Below are positions 33,790-44,645 of a stretch of 64,000 nt of DNA, in pieces (position 1 is the first letter of the stretch; each line of letters begins with the position of its first letter). A program made the translations under genes and the position numbers. The notes below the pieces were generated by a model, which had not been told where the DNA came from, did no database searches, and saw only the letters and a program-made list of their open reading frames with translations. The stretch spans positions 11,050,589 to 11,114,588 of the forward strand of contig CM037863.1 of the NCBI GenBank assembly GCA_021292105.1, in the 5' to 3' direction. This DNA comes from Anadara kagoshimensis (Eukaryota > Mollusca > Bivalvia > Arcoida > Arcidae).

Positions 33790-34790
33790 ATGGATTTAAA
33801 TAGTAACAATTAGACACTTATTCCTCCGAAGTCCTTCACAATGCAAACACTTGTTACTGTCTCCAAACGACTTTGATGATTTTAAAATTATTGACTTTAA
33901 ATTTTTTAAAATAAACATTTAATTTTAAGTAATATCCAAGTTTAAATGACTTAAATCCAACATATAATTTTTAAAAACTTGGACGGTATAATTTAACGCC
34001 AAGCCTAATCTTAGTCAGATAAAAGCTTTAATGATATTGTGTTATCGGGACTGAGAACTGTCTCATTTACGGTTTTTAACTTTTTTTTAAAAAATGACTT
34101 TATTTGTTTTATGGGGTGGAGACTAAAAAATCTTCTCAGGGTAAATTATTAATATTTAAGTTTAAAAAAAATCAAAATTACATTTATTTATCTCATTTCT
34201 AATTTCACAATCGTATAATTCCGCTAAATGGTCATAAGTTACATAATAATTATCAACAGTTTAGCGTAGTTATTACCGCAGTCCAAAGTTATTACACGGA
34301 ATTAATACTTTTGGATATCTGGTCCGTATTTATCTGTTAAAAAAGGGACGAGCTTGTCTCACAGAGTCTGGATTTTATGAATAGCGATATTATTACTGTT
34401 ATATACCAGTGATATGGTTATATAATTTTCCATATCGTATATAAACACAGAATCTGTCAAGTCTATCATTTCTGAAGAAAATTATTTATGTTAATAAATC
34501 CCCCAAAACTCTTAAACAAATAAATAAGATTGGAAAAAGTAACAAAATTTATATCATTTTTTAAACTGATTAAATAGTTTTACATTTTCTTTCTTCTTTT
34601 TTTTTTTTTAAAGTATATCTAAATTTGAACTCAGGAAATGTAACAAAATGTATACAATTTAAATTTTTGTGATTAAATACAATTTTCTATTAAAAAAGTC
34701 AAATTTGAAAAATCTGTAATTACGATACGATGTGATTAAATTTCAAATCTTGTTGACTACATTCTCGGTGTCGCTATTATAGTTCATTCT
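33790..34790. other. AT-rich non-coding
   Basis: I see no gene or clear repeat. Confidence 0.5.
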
Positions 34791-34814
34791 GTTTGAGTTT
34801 ATTGCCCTGCTCTC

Positions 34815-34870
34815 TGTGAGTTTGTGTGTATGTGTGTGTGTGTTTGTGTTTGGGTGGGGTGGGGAGGTAT
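34815..34870 (+). repeat. (TG)n/G-rich simple repeat
   Basis: TG repeats grading into 'gggtggggtggggaggt'. Confidence 0.8.
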
Positions 34871-35099
34871 GAGATGGGGGGGATTATGGATGTGTAGGGT
34901 TAAAATGTCCCATTTGTGTGTGTGCTGAAAGGGAGGAAGGTGTTTGATGTTTCTATAGATGAGAAAGGTAGAGTAAGATTTCCCATTCAAATTCCAACTT
35001 TATTCCTGATTTCAAGGTTTTCTTTTGTGGCATATAGGGGACTACTGAAAACATAACCAATCCTTCCCAAGAGTTATTGGACTTGGACTGACTGAAGTA

Positions 35100-35435
35100 A
35101 CCAGTTTTTCTCAAAAGTCACCAGTCTAGGACTGAATGACTGACAGTTATTTTAAATAAAACTGACTGAAAATACTTTTCATAGTTTACAGCAGTACATG
35201 GTGATAACAAAAAAATATATTGTTCAACAAATACTTCATGTCTGAAACCACATAACAGGTCTATAGTGGTCACTTTGGCCTGCTCAAGCAACATACCAAT
35301 ATATACATGTTTGACTGTAGGACTGACTGTTATTTCGAACACTGGTGACTGAAAAATACTTTTAACAACTCACAACTGTATGCACTGATAACACAAAAAT
35401 ATTTTTCAACAAATACTACATGTCTGAAACCACAT
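35100..35435 (+). repeat. About 190 bp imperfect tandem duplication
   Basis: Shared strings include 'gactgaaaatactttt', 'caacaaatact.catgtctga' and 'aaccacataa'. Copies start near 35110 and 35300. Confidence 0.7.
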
Positions 35436-36189
35436 AATAACAGGATTTAGTCTCGGGTCTAATAGAAAATCCCGAAAAGCTGTCGTAAAAAAATTCTGCG
35501 GAAATAAAACAAGATTAGTAAGGTTTCTATGTAAACAACAGATTATATGGTAAGTCAACACCAACTCCGGGATTAAGATCTAAGACCAGTTTTAAAGGCA
35601 CTAATATTGTCCAAATATTTTAACGGGGGAAGATCTGTAACCTATGGGTCGACAGACATACATTCTCTAAGCCGTTGCAGCTTTTCCCCGGCTCTGTGTA
35701 CTCTGGTTGTAGAATTAAAAATATTCCAACAAATTATAGCAGGGTTTAGATTATCCTACAGCAAGGCAAGATAAAGATCTCACAGAAATTGAAGTCAAAT
35801 CCCGTGTTTATCCCAGATAAATGCAAGAAAATCCCTCGGAAATTACATTTCTGAGCAAATGATGGGTTTGTTTAAATGAAAAAACGCTTACCATGTACAA
35901 AAGATTTTTTAGACGGTAAATGACTTTTTATTAAAGATTTTTTTTCACAACACAATATATATTATAATTCATCATGGGTTAAATATTCTACTGGTTCCGA
36001 TCTGTTGATATAAAAAGACAAATCCTTTTTCAAGAAGTAAAGAAATTTTGGTCCATCTATAACTGATGACAATCAACGTTTACTTGCCAAGAACAGAGCT
36101 TTAAATTGATCGGTGATAGTTATCAAGCCAGTGACCTCCATATCTTCAACATGTGCATTTTGAATAGATCTACCAATGGACAGAGAGTG

Positions 36190-36400
36190 GAATAATGGTG
36201 TTTATCGCCCCAGTCAAGGTTCTTGATTTAGATTACAACAATAAGTTCTGCTATGGTGGAGAAAACCAGAGTGCCAAGAAAATATCATTGACCTGTGGCA
36301 AGCAAATTGAAACTTTCTTGCTCTAGAATCTGCCAAAGTGTGGTTTAAACTTAGGCAACAATTTAACCATAAGCTAATGCACGCAGACTGTCAAGAATTT
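36190..36400 (-). mobile_element. SINE fragment, reversed, Ser/Leu-tRNA-like family
   Basis: Plus strand reads 'gccccagtcaaggttcttga', 'ggtggagaaaaccagagtgc' and 'gcaaattgaaactttcttgc', the reverse of the family body. Confidence 0.6.
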
Positions 36401-36484
36401 CAGATTAGTATTTAAATTCTATATATAAAATACTGAGGGAAGGATGTAGAGAGATAGTTCCTACTTGAGTATTAGATTGATTCA

Positions 36485-36740
36485 TTGAATTGGGTATTAA
36501 GTCCCAGTCAAGAGTATTTCATTTATATCAAGATGTCACCAGCTACAAGTGAAGTAGCAGAAAGTTTTACCTTTGTAGTGCACTCATGGCAATTTGCAGT
36601 AAGAGCTCTTTTATATGTGTCATGCCTGTCGTAGCACAGGATATCCGTTTTTAAGGTCTCTTTTGAAGGACCCCATGACTTTCATTCTTAAATGCTAAAG
36701 TGCTTGGCGAAAGAACAATAGCTTCTTAGACCTGAGAACA
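36485..36740 (-). mobile_element. SINE, reversed, diverged copy of the 50578 family
   Basis: Plus strand 'aagtcccagtcaagagtatt', 'tcaagatgtcaccagctaca' and 'agtgcttggcgaaagaacaa' match the reverse of the full copy. Confidence 0.7.
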
Positions 36741-36983
36741 TGTATTTCATGTTTTTTTAAAATGAAAAGTAAGTATCCCCTCCCAAACTATTTTAAAAAT
36801 ACTAATTTCATTTTTTTTCTTAAAGACTTGATCAAATGACAAGCAAATTATGCCCTCCAGGAGTTTTTTAATCAACAAATTCATTTTTTTTAATTGATCA
36901 CATCAGAACCAAGTATCTCCTCTCTAAAACATTTTTCATTTTTTTAAATAACAGATTTCATTTTTTAATTTTTATTTTAGGGA

Positions 36984-37000
36984 GGGGGGGGGGGGGGGGA
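36984..37000 (+). repeat. Poly-G tract
   Basis: About 17 G interrupted once at the start. Confidence 0.85.
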
Positions 37001-37317
37001 CTTGATCACATGACAAGACACAAGGGTGATCAGCAGATAACACCAGGATTAGTTTAATCAGTCTTATTCTTGACATATTTAATCCAAAGAGGGATCATGA
37101 GATTACAGCAGGTCCTCTTACCAAAGGGGATTTAAAAGGGGAAGGATTATCTTGTCAAAAATCACAGATCGTTGGGATTTAAAATGGGATTTAAAATGGA
37201 GATATTTGCATGAAAAGCTGTGCTTTTTGGCTTAAAAACATTGCTTTGAGCAGGGTCTAAAAAGTAGGCTAAAAATCTCCAAAACTGACCCAAATCGTAA
37301 AAGTTTAATGTTTTCAC

Positions 37318-37428
37318 ATGTTGCCAAATATCTGGAAAGTTTTTTTTCCCAAAAAATTTGCTAAAATAGGTTACAATTTGAAAGAATGTCCGAGAAATTA
37401 GTAGCTAATAGTGATTTTGGCTACAAAA
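37318..37428. mobile_element. Fragment of the 172 bp MITE family
   Basis: Has 'tttgctaaaataggttacaa' and 'gagaaattagtagctaatag' then 'tgattttggctac'. Confidence 0.6.
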
Positions 37429-37959
37429 CTTGTTTTGTATAAAACATACTGGTAGTTGTAAATAGAATTCACAGAATACCAGTATGACCAATATAGATGT
37501 TATCATAGACAAGAAAGGTATCGCGATATCGCCAAAAATTTATGATATCGTCGCAATATTATTGCGAAATTTCAAGATGAATATGCTCAAATGATGGGCT
37601 GGGTTTTCAATGGACTTCAATAAATACAAATATAATAAAAAAAAAATAAGATATAAAATTACAAATTTTATTAAAGTTTTTTGAAGATTAACTGAATTAA
37701 ATTTGTAGACAGTGATTTGTTTGTGGTTTACGGCAAAAACCACATGTTCAGACAATCTGCTTCACCACAATCAAAACACTAGTTACCGGTATGTGATTTC
37801 AAAGATTTTATTTGTAAGTAATAATGTTCAGTTATATCATGATGTAAGCTTGGTTCCACGATATCGTCATCGGCAAAACCTTGGTGACGATTATTGTGAT
37901 GCCGATATATAACATCTCTAATGACCAACATGTGTACTAGGGATTGTTACCGGTATGTA

Positions 37960-38345
37960 CATTTTCATGATCATGAAGGGTATCCTATCCAAAGACAAGC
38001 AAGAAAGGGGAAATGTTTCAGTGATCTTGTGTGCTTAAAATTACTACCGAATAAAGGTAGCTTCCCATGGGGAACAATGACTAAAAGTTTCCAACCTCTC
38101 CACAAAAATTCCCAAAATAAACAGTGATGCTCTGAAAAATTAATTCTAGTTGTCCCTATGCCCACAAAATATCAGATAGTACCACAATATAGTGTCTTTG
38201 CAATGAAGATACTAGCTATTGTCAGCATATCATTATGCAGTTTGCTAGATCTCAGAACTTCAATGTTCCCAATCTTAAAGGCAGAAGGTAGTTTTCAGAA
38301 AATTCAGCTAAAACTCTTCTTGAAACAGGCATCTACTGTATTGCC
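37960..38345 (+). repeat. Dispersed repeat, diverged copy
   Basis: Shares in order 'taaaggtagcttcccatggg', 'tttgcaatgaagatact', 'tcagaacttcaatgttccca' and 'gcagaaggtagttttcag' with 49918-50205, and more weakly with 47330-47640. Class unknown. Confidence 0.55.
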
Positions 38346-38454
38346 TGCTACTAATTAAATGGACCAAGTGAAGCATGTGTAAGTGTTTCTAATCTAATTT
38401 GTGCTTAGGATGTCTTTAAGGAGCAAGTTAATTTGTTTATTGTCACAGTTAAAC

Positions 38455-38545
38455 CAAGTTTAAAATCATTAGTAGCCAAATTTCCCAAATTTGTGAAAAT
38501 ATATTATTTTTTCACAAATTTCGTAACATAGGTTACCGTAAACAT
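38455..38545. mobile_element. Fragment of the 172 bp MITE family
   Basis: Begins 'taaaatcattagtagccaaa' and continues 'tttcccaaatttgtgaaaat', matching the left half of the copies at 14378 and 49137. Confidence 0.65.
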
Positions 38546-38781
38546 ATTTAATTCCTTGTGTGTTTATTTTCGAGGTATATGGAATTAAGACTATCTGTGT
38601 AGTCAAATTTTTGCATTTATAAAAAATGCACTATAACACAATAAGCATAATATAATTTTTGCTCGGTATTAATTTTCATGCAAAAAGAATAACCATGAAT
38701 TAAGTGAAATTTAGTACACTGTGAAAATTTATATGTTTATAGTATTTTTAAAGAAGAATTTCACAGAAATTACATGTAGTA

Positions 38782-38985
38782 GCAATTTTGGCTACCAGGA
38801 ATGAAAACATAGGATAAACATTACATTTTTACGGTACCAATCCGGATGAGCAATTTTGGCTACCAGGAATGGAAACATAGGATAAACATAACATTTTAAC
38901 GGTACCAATTCGTACGAGCAATTTTGGCTACCAGGAATGGAAACATAGGATAAACATTACATTTTTACGGAACCAATCCGTAGAT
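38782..38985 (+). repeat. 68 bp minisatellite, three copies, seeded by a MITE end
   Basis: Units start 'gcaattttggctaccaggaa' at 38782, 38850 and 38918 and end with 'cggtaccaatccg'. The first 35 bases of each unit are the right end of the 172 bp MITE family, so the array arose by duplicating a MITE-flank junction. Confidence 0.88.
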
Positions 38986-39101
38986 ACAGTACTCAACAGT
39001 AGAAGAAACACCTTAACTCCACGATCTCTATATAGGGACCTTTAACAACAAGACTATCATGCTGTTAAAATGACAGTTAACATGAACATTGTCATGATGT
39101 G

Positions 39102-39511
39102 CATGGATTTTTCTGGGTATGCACAGGGTCCGGTAAAGGGACCCATTCCAAATGCAAAAAAACATACATTTTTCCCAATTCTGTAGTAAAAAATTCCCAA
39201 TTGGCTATGTTTATCAATTTTTTGAGAAAAAAAATTTCACAAGATCATCCACATCATATTCGGAGGATATCTTGTTTTGATAACGATTTCAATCTATATT
39301 AACCCACATTTTGCTGGATAATTTATATAGAGACAAAAGAGACGGCACTATTTTGCTGTGAACACCGATATAATTTGTTCAATTACCAGTATTCTAGTGG
39401 TCTAGAAGTTCTAATATGTTGTTGTGATTTTTCCCAAAATTACATTTTTGTTGAGCATTTTCCCAATTTCATCCCAAGGTCCTTTTCCCAAAAAGGTCAG
39501 AAAAATCCCTG
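39102..39511. mobile_element. 410 bp inverted-repeat DNA element, opposite orientation to 7912
   Basis: Ends CATGGATTTTTCTGG and CAGAAAAATCCCTG. ATGTG flanks it on both sides (39097-39101 and 39512-39516), a 5 bp target duplication. Nearly the same as 7912-8322 read backwards. Confidence 0.85.
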
Positions 39512-39958
39512 ATGTGTAAAGTCAAGAAAATAAATTGTATTTAAGCTTTCAGTGTTCAGTAAATTAACAATGGAACAAATTCACAAGATTTTGAAATCTT
39601 TTCTCAAAATCACAAATTAAGTCAAGATTTAAGTGTTGCTGGAAATTAAAGAAGTTTTGAAAATGGTTGAAATTTCAAAATTAGGGTGTCTGAAAACATA
39701 GAGGGGCCGAATACATAGAAGGACTACAGTATATATATGCAAACACAATGTTCTGTAACAAATTACCAACACTAAATTGTTAGTGACCAAATATTCGAAG
39801 CCAGAGCTAACCAATTTTTATTCACCACAAAAAAAGCTTAAAAGGTCTATCCTGGGTCCGCATTTTGCAAGGAAGAAGACAAGACGTTTTATTTTCCTTA
39901 AATAAGAGCACAAGACACCTGAAAACATAATAATTTTTTCCCATCATGCAACACTTAC

Positions 39959-40076
39959 CTGATGGACTGCTGTCTGTTGAGTGACTGTGTGGTGGTCCAG
40001 GATTGGGTTCAATAGTTTTATTCGGGTCTTTGTTCACTAAAGTTGGCAGCTCATCAGTTTGTGCTGGTTTGGGGTT
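39959..40076 (-). CDS. dve: dve-like gene, second exon of the distal (long) isoform
   Basis: This 118-base exon has an acceptor AG at 40078-40077 and a donor GT at 39958-39957 (gtaagt). It reads open as a Pro/Ser/Thr-rich, low-order segment of 39 residues (for example IEPNPGPPHSHSTDSSPS) and ends with one G. That is the same phase as the proximal first exon, so it can join the shared exon at 13096 and create the same glycine. It follows the exon ending at 42687 in phase 0. The intron to 13096 would be about 27 kb. This is inferred from splice signals and phase only. Confidence 0.74.
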
Positions 40077-40188
40077 CTAAAAAACATCAAAATAACAAAA
40101 ATATTTCAATTCAATTAAAAATTTCATTAAATCTAATTTTTTTTTACTTTCAAATTAAATTCTGGAAAAACATTGGGAAATTGTTCAG

Positions 40189-40383
40189 CAGGCTAGTGTT
40201 CAATCCAGGATTTTTCAGAAAGGGACATTTAAAAAAATTTGCTCTGAAACGCAATAATATCAATATTTTTGCATTCATGTAATGTTAAATAAGACCTACT
40301 ACGGCTTTACTAATTGTCTCATTTAGTAAAATAAGGGATCAATGCATTCAATGGCCCCATGGTCCCTTCTGGAATGAACACTG
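40189..40383. mobile_element. 195 bp inverted-repeat element with 6 bp target duplication
   Basis: Ends CAGGCTAGTGTTCAATCC and GGAATGAACACTG. GTTCAG occurs on both sides (40183-40188 and 40384-40389). Same family as 15269 and about 60850. Confidence 0.8.
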
Positions 40384-40499
40384 GTTCAGTGGCAGTGCTT
40401 CATTCTGGATTGGGATACCGGGTACCGGGTATGTGTATTAAATAATGAGTGGTCCAAATGTTCAATTTATGGACCACAGTGTCCCTAATAAACATATGA

Positions 40500-40680
40500 A
40501 TGCCAATTTAGCAATTTCTAGTGTAAGAAAGTATATCAATTTGCATTCTACAGGTCCCAGTATTTCGTTTAGGAACTCTGGTTTCCTCCACCATTCCTGA
40601 AATTTCTGTCTTGATATAAGTGATATACTCTTGTCTGGGTTGTAAAACACCATTACTTTACTTAACTCCCAATAAAATAA
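40500..40680 (+). mobile_element. SINE fragment, Ser/Leu-tRNA-like family
   Basis: Contains 'tctagtgtaagaaagt', 'ctggtttcctccaccattcc' and 'cttgatataagtgatatact' with the 'aaacaccattac' end. Confidence 0.65.
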
Positions 40681-40839
40681 TTTCAATTTGAATTCTGCAA
40701 AATTCTTCCTGAAAACAACAAAGTACATGTACAAATTTTGTCGAACTTTAACAATGACACTTATATGTATATAAGTGTACAAGAAAAAAGGTTCTTTTAG
40801 TTTGCTTTCTGAAACTCTGTGATTTTTTTTCAGGCAAAC

Positions 40840-41080
40840 TGGTTTCCTCCACCATTCTAGAGCTCCCTTGATTACAGTGAAAAATCCTGATGAATTACAT
40901 GGCTCAGAAATCACTGCTAGGGTTCTAATCCCAGATCCTAGTGTGAAAAAAAATTGTCAGTTTGCTTGTTGAAAGTTGGGGCACTCTGGTTTCCTCCATC
41001 ATCTGAGAACTGACCTCTTTAAGAGAAGTGAAATAATCCTGACTGGGGCGTTTAACACTATTATTCCACTCCACTCATCA
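40840..41080 (+). mobile_element. SINE fragments, two partial copies in tandem
   Basis: 'ggtttcctccaccattctag' at about 40843, then a new start 'ggttctaatcccagatccta' at 40920, and 'tttcctccatcatctgagaa' with the tail 'gaagtgaaataatcctgact' and 'ggggcgtttaacactattat'. Confidence 0.65.
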
Positions 41081-41569
41081 GCTATTCATTGTCCAAACCT
41101 AAATCTTTCAGTACAGGGTTACCTGAGCCAACCCTAATCTACAGATTAAACAATAAAATTTTTCTTTATCCACATTTAAAGCCCCAAACAGACATGACAA
41201 AAATTAGCATAGAATATATAGAAGGATTAACCTGGTCTTGAACTGAGAGTTTGCTCATCTCCGGTTTTTAAACATTTAATAATTGGCGAAGTATTAAATT
41301 GTTTATCTATAATCTTAGTGTAAAATCCACGATAAGTTAAGCTTTAAGACACGATTAGCCCAGATGTTACAATCCCATGAGAATGGAACATTCAGGTCGG
41401 GGACGATAATAAACTGTCTCTTATTGTCTCCTATATATCTACAATTCTCATCTATTTTTAAATTAAAACTCTTTCAAACAGAATTTTAATTCCAATGTTT
41501 TACTTTTAAGTGTTGAACTACACAACTTTAAAAGATCATTCTAATTTTAATTACTGAATTTTCTCAAAA

Positions 41570-41800
41570 TTGAATATTTTTACAATCATGAAAAATATGG
41601 GGACCTTTTGATGTCCCTAATTTCTATTATTTTAAATATATAGGTAAAATTTCCAAATTTACTGTTGTTTTCTCAAGATTGAATATTTTACAATCAAGAA
41701 AAATATGGACACCTTTTGATTTTCCTTTTATTGTCCCCAATTTCAATTACTTGAAATTTATTTGTAAAATTTCAAATTTTACTGTTGATTTTAAATTTCA
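41570..41800 (+). repeat. About 118 bp tandem duplication
   Basis: Two copies of 'tacaatcatgaaaaatatgg', 'accttttgat' and 'ccaaatttactgttg', near 41580 and 41690. Confidence 0.75.
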
Positions 41801-42686
41801 AAACATGTTTATTTGACCAAAGACTTTAAATAATTGACATAAATCGTTAACTTTTATAAAACCTATATTACATGTATGCATGTTAAATTGACAATAAAAT
41901 TAATAAATCAATATCTTCATCAATTAATAACCATTGGATTTTGTAAATGAAATTTTTCAAAAAGGTTGAACAAGTGGTAATCAGTCAAAACAAAATCGAC
42001 AGAATGATTAATTCAACTTTTAGATAACTGAAATTGACATTATATAGACAATCAATGTTATGTCTAGTCATACCCAAATGGCATTTTTAATTTTTGTTTT
42101 TATTTTCCTTTTAAAGACAGGTTTAGATACGGTAGTATTTTTCTAAAATTAATAATTGACTTTTAATAACGTTTTAAAAATTTGATTGAACAATTATAAA
42201 TATTATAAAACAAATTTTAGACTTTTAGACTTTATTTAAGAACATTTTCTTAGACAGCAATTGCACTTGGATAAAATGATCATAATTATATTGTAAATCT
42301 GCACAAAACATAAACAAGGTTAAAATTAATCTAAAATTTGTTGAACATATTTTTAAAGTTAGCAAAATTAAGATTTAAAAAATTCTGAAAAATTGAAAAT
42401 GTCAATAACAATTAGTAAAACTAATCTAAAGATATTAACTATCATAATTTGTTATTTGGTAAGACTGACTTATTTAGCAATTTCATTTTAATAATCATAT
42501 TATTGACAATTTTCATAAAGAAAAGTTAACTTCGAATGACAACAGCGATAAGTAAAGGGTTAAGGGTGATATGCTTTAACAAACTACTTCGTGCATGGAT
42601 TTAGGTAACCTGACTAAAATGTCAACAATGTTAATTATCACTAAAAATAATTTAATTACATTGTTGACAATGTTTAATTACAATAC

Positions 42687-42770
42687 CTGTGCCTCTGTAT
42701 TCACTGCCGTAGGTGTATTCGCAGCCACCCATGCCTCAGCAAAAGTTTCCATCGCCGCATGAAAATCCAT
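42687..42770 (-). CDS. dve: dve-like gene, distal first coding exon (long isoform)
   Basis: This start exon encodes 28 residues (MDFHAAMETFAEAWVAAN and so on). It has an in-frame TAA at 42779-42777, three codons before the ATG, and a donor GT at 42686-42685. It ends in phase 0 and joins the exon at 40076. The predicted long isoform has 774 residues: 67 isoform-specific residues, then the shared glycine. It faces the TM9SF1 start 781 bp away. Drosophila dve also has isoforms from separate promoters (established knowledge), which makes this arrangement plausible. Confidence 0.74.
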
Positions 42771-43551
42771 TTTGTCTTAAATTTTGACTTGATGATGGTA
42801 CAATATATACATGCACCAAGTCGGTATGAATATATTGCAATGTTGCAATATGGTTTTAAATTCGAGAAGGCAATGGATTATCGTCGCTCATGTAACTGAT
42901 GCGATTTGGTAGAGATGTCATCAAAATCTGAAGAATTTCTGCGATTACTGCCTGTCATTCGTCTTGGGAATAAAAACATTTAAGAATACAGATTGTTAGA
43001 CATGAGTCTGGCGTGCCTAACATTTCTTTAAACCCCGATTCCCTAACCATTGCTAGATAAAGACATCTATCCTAAGAGGATTAACCGGACCATTTTACCA
43101 ATGTAAATAGAACATTCCGCAGAACTATTTTGCAAGGTGCCCGTTGTTGTTTTTCATTTAAAACTCAATGACAACACTCATTGATTAATACACGAGATCA
43201 CATATGATATTTTAGTGATAAAAGCTTGTCATTTTCTGAACTTAATACTTAATTTACATTACTTTCAAAAGTAAACGCGCAAGGATACAGACTGTTTGCT
43301 AAGCCGGAAAGAAAAATACACAAAGATTAACAGACATGCTACATAGTCTTATAAATGTTTTGAAGGAAAGGATAATACACGTTTTACCAAGCAGGAATTA
43401 AGCGCAATATTGACATTGATAATTATTTTTACAATCTTTTAAAAAAAATTAAAAAGCATATTTTTGTTTTATATTAAACATAAATTTTATTGATAATAAT
43501 TAAGAATTAAAAACCAATTTCAATTATTATTGTAAAGAAAATAATTTCCAA
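42771..43551. promoter_or_regulatory. Divergent intergenic interval between dve distal exon and TM9SF1
   Basis: Between the two opposed ATGs there are 781 bases without repeats I recognise. The interval holds the 5' UTRs and probably the start sites of both genes. No clear TATA box at a fixed distance is seen. A GGATTA (K50-type homeodomain) site occurs near 43078. The assignment as a shared promoter rests on position only. Confidence 0.5.
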
Positions 43552-43662
43552 ATGACGGCTCGGAAAACGTCGAGATCAACAAACATGGCGACCATTGGAC
43601 TGTTTGTCGTGTTGGCACTCCTGTCTTTTGGAGATTCTGCCACTTATAATGACAATGCAAAG
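43552..43662 (+). CDS. TM9SF1: TM9SF1-like protein, exon 1 (signal peptide)
   Basis: The exon encodes 37 residues: a basic lead-in (MTARKTSRSTN), a second in-frame ATG at 43585 (residue 12, better start context ACATGG), a hydrophobic core IGLFVVLALLSF and then the mature start. The donor GT is at 43663-43664 and the exon ends in phase 0. Either ATG gives a usable signal peptide. The inner one has the more typical length. The context is CpG-richer than the surroundings, as expected near a promoter. Confidence 0.85.
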
Positions 43663-44129
43663 GTAAACTTGGTGTTATTTAGAAGGTTTTGAAACAGTGT
43701 TTTACCTGTCCCATTTTCACGGGGATAGGGGAAACGAAATCGTTGAAACCGCATTAAATTTTGCAGCATACCTGACCGGTGTTACTGCAAGTGTCAAATA
43801 TGGTGACACTGACAGTATCTGTCAAAATACTGAATATCCATCTCCTTTTCCAGATAAATAATCAGTTGGTTGTTATGGATAGCCAACATATTTTTTATTG
43901 ATGCGTTACTATGTTTCGTTTAAACCACATGTTCTAACAGTAACCAGCATCATTTCCTCCCAATCCAGGTAAAATTTGCCCAGGTGTGATAAAATCTATT
44001 TACAATACACAATAAGGTTTGTTAATTGCTGTACCGCATAATCAACACCCTTTAACCTTTGTTAGGAACGATTTGGAAAAATTTTTGACACAAATTCCCG
44101 GATTAATGTCCTTTTTACGGGAATATAAG

Positions 44130-44282
44130 AATCCATTATGAGTATCCATGTAGGATAGGGAAATCTCACCCGAGGGGTTGAACATTTCAGTCAGAGACGA
44201 GGCTTGCCGAGTCTCTGACCAGAAATGTTTAACCCCGAGGGTGAGATTTCCCTATCCTACATGGATCAACTCATAATGGATT
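44130..44282. repeat. Fold-back inverted repeat, arms about 70 bp
   Basis: Left arm 44130-44198 ('aatccattatgagtatccat' through 'tcagtcagagac') and right arm 44211-44282 ('gtctctgaccagaaatgttt' to 'ctcataatggatt') are near-perfect reverse complements around a loop of about 12 bases. A weak third copy ('ccctatcttacatgagcag') follows at about 44658, so the whole 44130-44690 stretch may be one fold-back transposon. Confidence 0.88.
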
Positions 44283-44547
44283 ATTTTTCTTCCATTTTAG
44301 TGCCAATATTTGGCTTCAGGTACGATGAACATAGACATCGACGCCATGTTTGTAAAATCTAACTTTGTAATTTGACATTTTACTTTAAAATAAATATGAC
44401 CATTGGATAGATCGTACCAGATTTTGGTTTATACAAAATGTATAAACTACAAAACAAAGTGGTTCATTAAAAAATCCAATATTTATCATTTGAAACGCAC
44501 TCAAAATTTCTAAATTGTGAAGAATTGGATGTCATTTTCCCGCAAAA

Positions 44548-44645
44548 TGACGTCATGTTCTCCATATGATGACGTCATGTAATTGTCTTTTGATTGTGAC
44601 GTCACTAAAGGTCACGTGGTCATGTGAGATACGCGTATCTCACAT
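44548..44645. promoter_or_regulatory. Three CRE palindromes, an E-box and a 24 bp perfect palindrome
   Basis: TGACGTCA occurs at 44548-44555, 44570-44577 and 44597-44604. CACGTG lies at 44613-44618. A perfect 24-base palindrome centred on ACGCGT spans 44622-44645 (half ATGTGAGATACG). About 1 kb inside TM9SF1 and 1.8 kb from the distal dve start. CREB/ATF and bHLH binding is inferred from consensus only. Confidence 0.55.

Larger units (their letters stand above)
18368..39958 (-). other. Upstream of proximal dve exon / 27 kb intron of the distal isoform
   Basis: No further coding exon is recognised. It should contain the proximal promoter near 18370-18700, then a (GA)n tract (18774-18807), a LINE remnant, several palindromic elements and simple repeats. 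Comparatively repeat-poor stretches lie at 26000-27900, 31560-35000 and 35450-37200. Repeats are listed individually. Confidence 0.7.
40077..42686 (-). other. dve distal intron
   Basis: 2.6 kb intron between the two distal exons. It holds a CAGTG-type element (40189-40383), two SINEs (40500-41080), a tandem duplication (41570-41800) and then AT-rich sequence without recognisable features to 42686. Confidence 0.65.
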
